NCBI GenBank assembly: GCA_013423325.1
Contig: BLJB01000064.1
Location: 434,001-498,000 of the forward strand
Length of the DNA: 64,000 nucleotides
Direction: 5' to 3'
Source: Usnea hakonensis
Taxonomy: Eukaryota > Ascomycota > Lecanoromycetes > Lecanorales > Parmeliaceae
Shown here: one piece after another, positions 55,586-64,000 of the stretch
How the letters are laid out: every line of letters begins with the position of its first letter
Position numbering within the stretch: position 1 is the stretch's first letter
The notes under the pieces: generated by a model
Database searches by the model: none
The model's input: only the letters and a program-made list of their open reading frames with translations
What the model was told of the DNA's origin: nothing
Made by a program: the position numbers and the translations under genes

Positions 55586-58500
55586 CTTAGATAGGGTACA
55601 TGGACGATTGATGAACGCGGTAGGTGCGAGTATGGCTGTGATGTTGGGGACGGCGGGATTGTGAGGCTTGCGGTTTGTGATGATGAGCCTGAGGAGGGGC
55701 CGCTGGTGAAGGGGGAAGGGGAGGCATGTTGCGAATGCCGGGCTGTCGGGGATCGAGAGATTACGTATAATATAAGAGGTGCATGCATGCAACAGAGTGT
55801 GATAAATTCTCTATCCGAATGATATTCAATTCATAAATCAAGTCATCTCGCTGAAAGAAGAAGACGATGATGATACTGGCACATACAGATACTTTCCAAT
55901 CCTACGCCCCAACCCCCTTCCCTTCTTTCCTCCCTTCCACCCTTCCACCCAGAAACTCGTCTTTCTCCACAAACAAGTCATTTCTCTACCGAGAAATATT
56001 GTTCAGTCCGTATTCCGGAGTGTTGAGTTTAGGCCAGCACATTCACTCACACACGCCTGGATAAAATTTCCTCAATCAGGAAAGTAAAAGGGAAGGATAA
56101 GCCCCTTCCCTTTCCTCTTCACCACAACGTCCCCGCCCCATGACCCCACGACCATCCTCTACTCATACTCATACTCATACTCCACACCTATCTCCAAGAT
56201 CGCTACTCCCATTCCAACACTCATTACACCCACCCAGCCGTAAAACTCACTGTAATCGTCCATTTTACTTTACAGGATGTACGAGAATGTAGGAGGAAGA
56301 TAGGTGAATAGAGAGATAGATAGATGGACAAAAAGAGACTGGTTGGTTGGAACGCTGTCTAGGTAAGTGGGTTGGCTTGGCCCCATCCTCGTTCTTGCGA
56401 AAGCAAATGGAAAGAGGAGGAGGGAGGGAGGAAGGAAGGAAGGTGAGGGAAAATGGCTACGTTGTGAGGAATTTGGTTGTCTGGTGTTGAATTTTCTTTG
56501 TGGATACGGAAGGGTAGGTAGGTAGGTAGGTATTTTCCGACTTGGAGCGCCAGTTTGAGTTCTTGGGTCTTATTTTCTTCCCCGTAGAAGCCTTGATGTA
56601 ATGTAGTGTGGTAGCTTGGTAGGGTACTCTGCTTGTACTTTGTGCCGAGCACTGGTCGACGGGTGTTACTGGCTGGTGGTGATCGATCGATCGATTGATT
56701 GAATCTGGTTGCAGTGCTGGTAGGACGACATGTCCTGGAGCAAAGGCACCCAGAATCGTTCTGGGACGATTCTGCAATGACTGATTGATCTCGTTGGGGA
56801 TGAGAATTAGCTTTGATTAATCTTATACGATGTAACTTCAAGTCGATCAAGCCTTGAGATGTCTACTGCTTGTCGAGCAGCCAAGTAGTACTATACCCAG
56901 GGACCGAATATTCGCACTGCTACAAGTTTCTGTTAAGCTTCTGTTAACACTGCATCAGAACACAGATCATCGTACGCATGAGCAGGTCACAGGTTGCGAG
57001 AACATGAGACGCGGAGGAGTATGTCACCAACTAGATGCTGCAAGACTGACGTGAGCCAAGCGGATTTCACTGGGGACCCAATGTCAATACAAACTTTGCA
57101 CTACCACCAAAGCGTCGATTTATTTTCAGTTGCCTATTCTTGGGAAAGCTTCCACATGATTGATGACGATGGAGATGTGCGAACCTATACTTGGACGACC
57201 AACATGAGGCGTTATGCCTACCTCTGACACGCAGAAGGTCTCGCATGCATCATGCATGCACTTTCCTGGCCTAGCATGGGTCATTCGTGCATTCGGGACT
57301 TCATGATCCAGATCTGCATTGCTGCGAGTCATACCAAGTCCTGAGCTGGAGACGAACCTTGTGGGATAGCAGAACAGGTGAGGCTGTATATGATTAGCGT
57401 GGCGACGAAGTTTTTGACGTTGTTCGTCTCTCCTACTAAGAATGACGGCCTCATCTGAAAGGGCTCCGCTAGCCCACTTTGGTACTCGTATTGAGGGGAG
57501 TATCGCCAATGTTAGCCTGTCTATTTACACTTATGATATAATGTGTCAGAAAGCTCTTTTGAATCTCGTTCTGAGCTATTATTATTTTCACCTCGTGTTG
57601 ATACTTTTCTCTTCACCGCTTCCGCTTCGTAGGAAGTGCGTACTGTATACACCTGCCCTACTTTAACTTTCAGTTTGAAGGCGTGCCAATGGATCGGCCC
57701 GTTTTGACTCGGCACTTGGATTTACCGATCATATACGAGTGTTAGTCAGCAAGATCTATTAAAAACCAAAGTCAAAAAGAGCGCTTTTTCATTAGAAGGT
57801 TGTAAAATTGAAGTCTCCTTCCATAAGTTCCATGCTAGAAAAGGTAGACGAAGAAGTCAAAAGTTAAAGGCATTATTCTACGATGGAAGCGTCGTACTGC
57901 CAGTTGTGCAGTACTGCCTCTACTGGTGAAAATGTTTCTCAGAAATAAAAGAAGATTTCATTGTGGGTTGGACGGGTAAGAAGAATATGTGAGACATTAA
58001 TTATTGCCGACAGAAAGAAGCGAAAATCCAACGGCTGCGGCGAAAAGGGTGTGAATAATAATCAAGTGCGTGTGGGTTCAGTCGGTAGGTACTCCGTACT
58101 TTACACGCGAATGAAAACGTGAGAGTAATGGCGCTAAATGCTGACGTGGCTCAGTGGTGGCGGCAGCCCTACCATGTCAGAAGCGAGAGACTAAGATAAA
58201 CTTGGCAAAAGGAGCCTCGGAGTTGTGGGTCTTGCCGTCTACAACTCTTCCAGGCCTGTAGGCTGTGAGCCGTCATAGTGCAACTATGCAGAGGAACAAA
58301 TAAAAAGAGTTTGCTGCAGATTCGCAACGGCAACACCAACGGCACACGACTCACGAGATGACGAGAATGAGCCGGCAATCTGGACTAAGGCTTTCAAATT
58401 TACCAAAACGTACAGGAGCATAAAGTAAAGTAGACTTTTGGTTTTCGAAGCCCACGTTCTTGACAGATTTGACTTTATAATGATCTCGATTCAACCAGGA

Positions 58501-60720
58501 AAGCATTTCGCCTTCTGCAGATGGGATCGGAATTTTGGTGAAGGTTGGAAAGGGACTGAGTGGGAGGTATTTGTACATGTTTGCTGCGCACTCTTGGCTA
58601 CAGATGGTCTAAGGCGACAGCTGCTAAGCGGGTGAGAGAGATTAGGAGATTCGCGTCCAAGATAAGGAAAATTAATGGGATTGGAAGGATTTAAATTGAG
58701 GCGTAAGCACTTGAAATTAAATTAAAGGGGGTAAGTATGAAAAGATTCCAAGATGGTGGTGATTTTCCCGCCGGTGCCGCTTCAGCCTTCTGGCTTTGTT
58801 TAGTCTCACTTACTTTAAGTACTCACCTCACCCAAGGCTTGAAGACTGAAGTAGATTTAAGCGATGTCGTGACCTATGACTCCACGACGAGACAACGTGC
58901 TGCGCTGAACCAAATAAAATTGAAAATCATGATCCCCCTTTATAAAATACCTTACGTACGCTTAAAAGTATTAGATCTGCAAGCTAGCCTATTATCTCTT
59001 AGGTACCTACCTACCGTACCTTAGGTACAGGTACTTTCCATTGACTTCCGGGAATCTGGTAGCAAAATAAAATACTTTACGCACTAGAAACTAAAGTAAT
59101 GCCCGGCATTCCTCCATGGCAAACATTCTCTACCATTCAACGTCACATAAGAAATAATAATACAGGCCTCGTACTCTTCTAGTTTTACTCCTGCCTCCTG
59201 CCTCCTGCCTCCTGCCTCCTGCCTCCTGCATCAATCAGTTGCGTGTCGTGTATCATGCTAGACTTGCCACGCACGACCTACCATGTCTTGCCACTTCATC
59301 ACGGAGACAACAGACCCTCCACGTTTTCGGAGACTTTGTGGAAGCTCATAAAGTCTCTGCAACTGATACTTTTCAGAATGGTGGCTCAACAAGGGGCCCA
59401 GGCGACTTTCCCTCGTGAGCGTCGGGTACCTGTGGCTGAAGGTGAGTTAATAATTCATTTGAGATAAGGCTTAGAGTACAGCCCCTGAATTTAACCTTTC
59501 CGGAGGATTTACATCCCAGCCTGTCATCCTAGAATCCTGCATCCATCTTCAAGAATCCTGACGTTTGACTTTCCACTACTACCGGTAATAATAGGTAGTA
59601 CATAGCGCTTGGAAAATCAAAAATACGTAGCAGCCCGGTACCAGCCCGCATCCTAGTTCGACTGCCCCGAGCCTGCAGCTCTAGCATCAGATAAAGGCAA
59701 GACTGCAAAGTTTGACAAAGCTGAAAGCAGGGCAAGATCGGACGCTATGCCTCTTTCAAGCCTCCAATCTCCTCTTGGAGAACCAACCTTTCCCCATCTG
59801 CCAGGCTTCTATCTCACACTATCTTCTTTCAGATCAGTGACGCCGCAAGGCCGACGTCACAGAAGCGACTGGCCGGGTTCCTGCCTTTGTCCTGTCTCAG
59901 AATGCCACTGGCTGTGAGGACATGTTGCCTCGGCATGCTCTTGACTGCCACTGTCCTTACAGACACTGTACCTACAGCCAGTCCTGAAGTCAACGATAAT
60001 CCCAACATAATGTGGGGTACACAAACAAGATAACGTCCCTACACACATCATACACGAGCTTTTCAGGCAAAAATAGAAAACACAAAATAAATAACAAGGT
60101 ACTGTCGTACCTTACTTTACCCACGCCTATCGCAGAGGCCCATGCTTATATGCAGGGTCAGACGCGTTTCGGGCCCCCCATCAGGACCCACACTTAAAAA
60201 TAAATTTCAAACCTCCTGAGTTGGAGACTAGAGTAGTACAGCTGTACAGTTCGCAGACACGATGTCAAAGAAGCGTGGGTGTCATAGGGGAACCCTGTCA
60301 TTCATTATTATTATCCTTCCCCAATATTAATCCCCCAGCCTGATTATGGTGCCACCGTGTTGACTCAACCGCCCTAGGCCCGCCGAGAGAAAAGTGACTT
60401 GCAGATTTCGATTTCTTTCCTGACCACTCTGCGTGTCTCTTGCATCCTCTCCTCCGCTTCTCCTTAGCATTATTCTACTTGCCCACCATCCTCTCGTTGG
60501 GGCCGAAGATTGAGATCGATCTTGCTATTCGCTATTTCTTGTTATCCGAAACTCACATTCGTTTGGATGTTTCCCAAGTCTCTTTTCAGTCTCAGACTTG
60601 CTCTCATTGACGGCTCAACTCTAAGAGGCGACCTTCTTGGCCTGCGGTCAGCCCACTGAGAACACTTCAATACGATTACAGATGAATGGTATTTGAGTCT
60701 CTGCTTCGAGCAGCAGTCCC
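55586..60720. other. 5-kb gene-poor, repeat-rich region upstream of ags1
   Basis: No supported gene. Simple repeats include ATACTC units at about 56156-56180, GGTA units at 56512-56531, GATC/GATT units at about 56682-56700, an AGGTACCTACC-type word at 58998-59033 and CTCCTGC units at 59188-59229. The last 300 bases before 60721 are pyrimidine-rich, as often seen upstream of fungal genes. It may hold a long 5' leader and regulatory sites of ags1. Confidence 0.45.
59188..59229. repeat. CTCCTGC heptamer array, six units
   Basis: Six consecutive perfect 7-bp units in the intergenic region upstream of ags1. Confidence 0.85.
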
Positions 60721-63700
60721 ATGGGCGTCTTCAACATGGATGCTCGCCGCTTTTTCTATCAAGGCTTGTTGGCGTTGCTCTTCAGCTCCACAGCCGTCGC
60801 CCTTCGCTATGATCCACAGCAAGTATTGTATAATCTTAATACTAATGAAACAGCTACCGATCCCCTCGACTACTGGGGAACTTGGGAGAACCACACCTTC
60901 AATCCGTCACCTTCGAATTGGCGAATGCCCATGTACACCCTTATGCTAGATCGCTTTGCCAATGGAGATCCTACCAATGACGACGCCAACGGTACACAGT
61001 ACGAGCATGATCTCACCCAGACCCAGTTGCGCCATGGAGGAGACATATCTGGATTACGAGACAGTCTCGATTATTTACAAGGGATGGGCATAAAGGTCAG
61101 TAATCCTCCTGGTCTCTTGTGGCCTCGATATATGTGCTGACAGACAAACTGTAGGCTTTGTATATGGCTGGCAGCCCACATATCAACCAGCCATGGGAAT
61201 CCGATGGCTACAGCCCGTTAGACTTGACACTCCTTGATCATCATTTTGGCACCATCCAGCAGTGGCAGGATGCTATCGCTGACATCCACTCACGAGGCAT
61301 GTACGTCGTCATGGATAACACGATGGCAACGTAAGTTCTCCCTTGAGTCTTCCGAATTCCAAGTACTATGCTTACATTCATGTATGACAGCATGGGCGAC
61401 CTCATTGGCTTCGAAGGCTACCTCAACACGTCCACTCCCTTCAATCGGCTCGAACACAATGCCTTGTGGAAATCAGATCGCAGGTATCATGACTTCGATT
61501 TTGGAAACAATGAGCTGGATGAATGTGAATACCCAAGGTTCTACGGCGACGATGGCAAGGAAGTTTTGAACTTGACGACACTTCTGGTGGGATGTCGTGA
61601 TAGTGAATTCGACCAGTATGGCGACATTGGAGCGTTTGGCAATTATCCAGAATGGCAGCGCCAAATATCAAAATTCGCATACGTTCAGGATCGCTTGCGC
61701 GAGTGGCGACCGGACGTGCGAGCGAAGATTGAGCACTTTGCGTGTATCACAATGGGCATGTTGGATCTGGACGGCTATCGTATGGACAAAGGCCTCATGA
61801 TCTCGCTTGATGCCATGGGCAACTGGTCAAGTTCAATGCGGACTTGTGCGAAAGCACTCGGGAAAGAGAACTTTTTCATTTCCGGCGAAATCGTTGCAGG
61901 GAACGCTTTTGGGTCAGACTACATTGGCCGAGGCAGGGCTCCTGAAAACTATGTGTCCAATGTCACCCAAGCTGTGATGATGACCAACGCTTCCGAGAAC
62001 GATAAATACTTCATTCGCGACGTAGGCCAGAACGCCTTTGATGCCGCAGCATTCCATTACACGGTCTACCGCTTCTTGTGTCGAATATTGGGGTATGTTG
62101 GTCTCTGTTCTGTGTGAACCCCAATCGCTGACATCAATTCAAGTATGGATGGTAGCTTCGAAGCCGAAGGAGACCCAGCTGTCGATTGGATAGCTTTTTG
62201 GAATACTCTCCTGCAGACAAACGACATGCAAAATGCATACACTGGGCAATTCGACCCTAGGCACATGCTTGGAGTCACCAATCAAGATGTGTTCCGCTGG
62301 CCAGGCATTGGAGGCGGTACACAGAAACAAATGCTTGGCTTCTTCATCACCACCTTACTCCTTCCTGGGATCCCGACCCTGTACTGGGGTGAAGAGCAGA
62401 ATTTCTATGTCCTGGATAGTACTGCATCTAACTATGTTTTTGGAAGGTCTCCAATGACTTCAGCACAGGCATGGATGACTCACGGTTGCTACAAAGTAGG
62501 AAACGAGAAATACTATAACTTCCCCGCAGACGCCATTATCTACGGATGTGAAGACAATACTATTCCTTTAGATCATCGAGACCCTTCATCTTCGATTCGA
62601 AACATTATAAGGGCGACCTATCAGATGCGGGAAAACTATCCCGTTCTCAACGACGGTTTCCATCTTGCTGAGCTTTCCAAGCAGACACATGACGTTTACC
62701 TACCAGGAAGTCAACTTGGCGGCAAGCATACTCCGACCGAAATAGGCATATGGAGCTACTATCGAGGGCCCTTCGTCGGTCTTCAAAATATGACTCAGGT
62801 TGCCTGGTTAGTGTACATGAACGAACAAGTCAATACAACCTACACCTTTAATTGCACCGATTCAAGCTCCGCTCTCGTGGCACCTTTTGAGACAGGGACG
62901 ACGGTCAAAAATCTATATTACCCTTATGAGGAATATACACTGGAGACGTCGACCGCCTACATTAGTAAGTCTTCGTTCATAAGTGTAATTTCAGTCAAGG
63001 CCCGATCCACCATAAATCGCTGCAGCTTAGTCGCAACTTTTTACTGCTCCATCCAATTTTCTAGCTCACCATCACCACTACTAACATTGCGTTACACAGA
63101 CAACGATACCACTAAGCCATTCGCGGGCTGCCTTTCTGAGATCTTCCTCACCCCATGGGGCTTCAAAGCTTTTGTGCCAAAAGCCGAGTTCATAGCGCCT
63201 GACCCGGTTGTCACCAAATTTCTACCGGGGCACGATTATCGTATGCTATCTTCGAAAAACATCTCTTTTGAAATTCATTTCTCACAGCCCATGGATTGCG
63301 ACCAAATTACCAATACAATTCAGATCAACTCAACTACAGCGAATGGCGAAGTGCCACAGGTAGAGACCGGCAGTGTCCAGTGCAGCAACATTTCTGCTGC
63401 GCAGGCAGACCATTCTCCATGGTGTGGCGCGGTAGATACGACTTTTATTTACGCCGCCAATCTGGTCAATGTATCTGATGGAATACATCAGATAAGTGTC
63501 AACAATATCTCTTCTGCCAATGGAACTGGGTCTACAGGGGTAAGATCTCTTATTCCAGTAATGAAACTGCATCTACTAATCATGAACTCCAGAGTTTCGA
63601 CCATTTCTTGCTACGTATCGGCCAGGAGGATAACCCAATGGTCTTTGTTGGCTCTGCAAATTACAGTACAAGCTTGCTTTCAGTAAATGGCGAGAACAAC

Positions 63701-64000
63701 TACACCATCTCGCACAAAGCGTCTGGTGCGGATCAATTCCGTTATTCATTAAACTTTGGCACCACATACAGCGACTGGCAACCGTATGGAAGTGGTGGAA
63801 ATACTACGATTGGCCCCAAGGTGTGGTCCGGAACGAAGCAGCAGGCGTGGGTAGGTGAGCATATCATGGTCCAGTACTGGAGCCGTTTGGCCAGTAGCAG
63901 TGATCATTGGCAAGAGGGCGATATCGGTCAACCCTTCAATACCACGCGGCGCTTCCCTCACTTGTTCCTACACGGCACCTTTAATCAGTACGGCTTCGAT
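60721..64000 (+). CDS. ags1: alpha-1,3-glucan synthase, N-terminal part (runs off the window)
   Basis: Six exons in view, 60721-61095, 61155-61330, 61391-62092, 62144-62964, 63100-63539 and 63593-64000, all in phase: about 970 residues of a protein usually near 2,400. A signal peptide (QGLLALLFSSTAVA) is followed by the extracellular GH13 amylase-like domain: MYTLMLDRFANGDPT, YLQGMGIK|ALYMAGSP, GMYVVMDNTMATMGDLIGFE, LDLDGYRMDKG (putative nucleophile Asp), FFISGEIVAGNAFG (acid Glu) and LLPGIPTLYWGEEQ. The synthase (GT5) and membrane domains lie outside. The enzyme makes cell-wall alpha-1,3-glucan. The start could also be the ATG at 60736, whose CAACATGG context is better. Confidence 0.93.

Noticed and set aside
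1..64000. Intact transposons, terminal inverted repeats, CRISPR arrays or rRNA genes
   Set aside because: None seen by eye. No transposase or reverse transcriptase motif was recognised in any frame; highly decayed elements could be missed without a repeat library search.

Overview
This window is nuclear DNA of a filamentous ascomycete (Pezizomycotina). The evidence is short spliceosomal introns (about 50-90 nt, GT...CTRAY...AG), a HET-domain gene, STAND-type N-terminal domains with ankyrin repeats, an alpha-1,3-glucan synthase, an AflR-type Zn2Cys6 regulator and nuclear tRNAs, one of them with an intron. Class cannot be fixed from this sequence alone. All splice sites are my reading of frame, phase and consensus.

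Layout. 1-10 kb: the 3' end of an unknown gene, a small Ser/Pro-rich protein gene, then a HET incompatibility-type gene flanked by two remotely similar secreted proteins. 10.9-13.6 kb: a four-exon ankyrin protein. 14.7-20.7 kb: small uncertain genes, an intron-containing tRNA-Val and a coiled-coil protein. 21-26.4 kb: coronin, tRNA-Trp and a DHA2-type MFS exporter. 29.2-30.5 kb: an AflR-like regulator. 31.6-38 kb: a housekeeping block with a LOA1-like acyltransferase divergent from a C-terminal-motor kinesin-14, then a GNAT acetyltransferase. 40.5-44.8 kb: a graveyard of four broken genes of an aromatic polyketide type. 45.2-47.7 kb: a second ankyrin protein, paralogous to the first. 48.1-48.9 kb: a three-exon P-loop kinase-like gene. 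50-54.6 kb: dihydroxy-acid dehydratase and a class 3 lipase. 55-60.7 kb: a mostly empty, repeat-rich stretch leading into ags1, which runs off the right edge.

How the parts relate. The EthD decarboxylase-like relic, the N-terminal fragment of a non-reducing PKS, the short-chain dehydrogenase 3' half and the FAD-monooxygenase relic look like remains of one secondary-metabolite cluster. The intact AflR-like regulator, and perhaps the MFS exporter, may be its surviving members 10-16 kb away, separated by housekeeping genes. The HET gene and the two ankyrin/STAND-type genes form a second, self/non-self-recognition flavour. The rest (coronin, kinesin-14, ILV3-type dehydratase, acyltransferase, ags1) is conserved housekeeping or cell-wall machinery.
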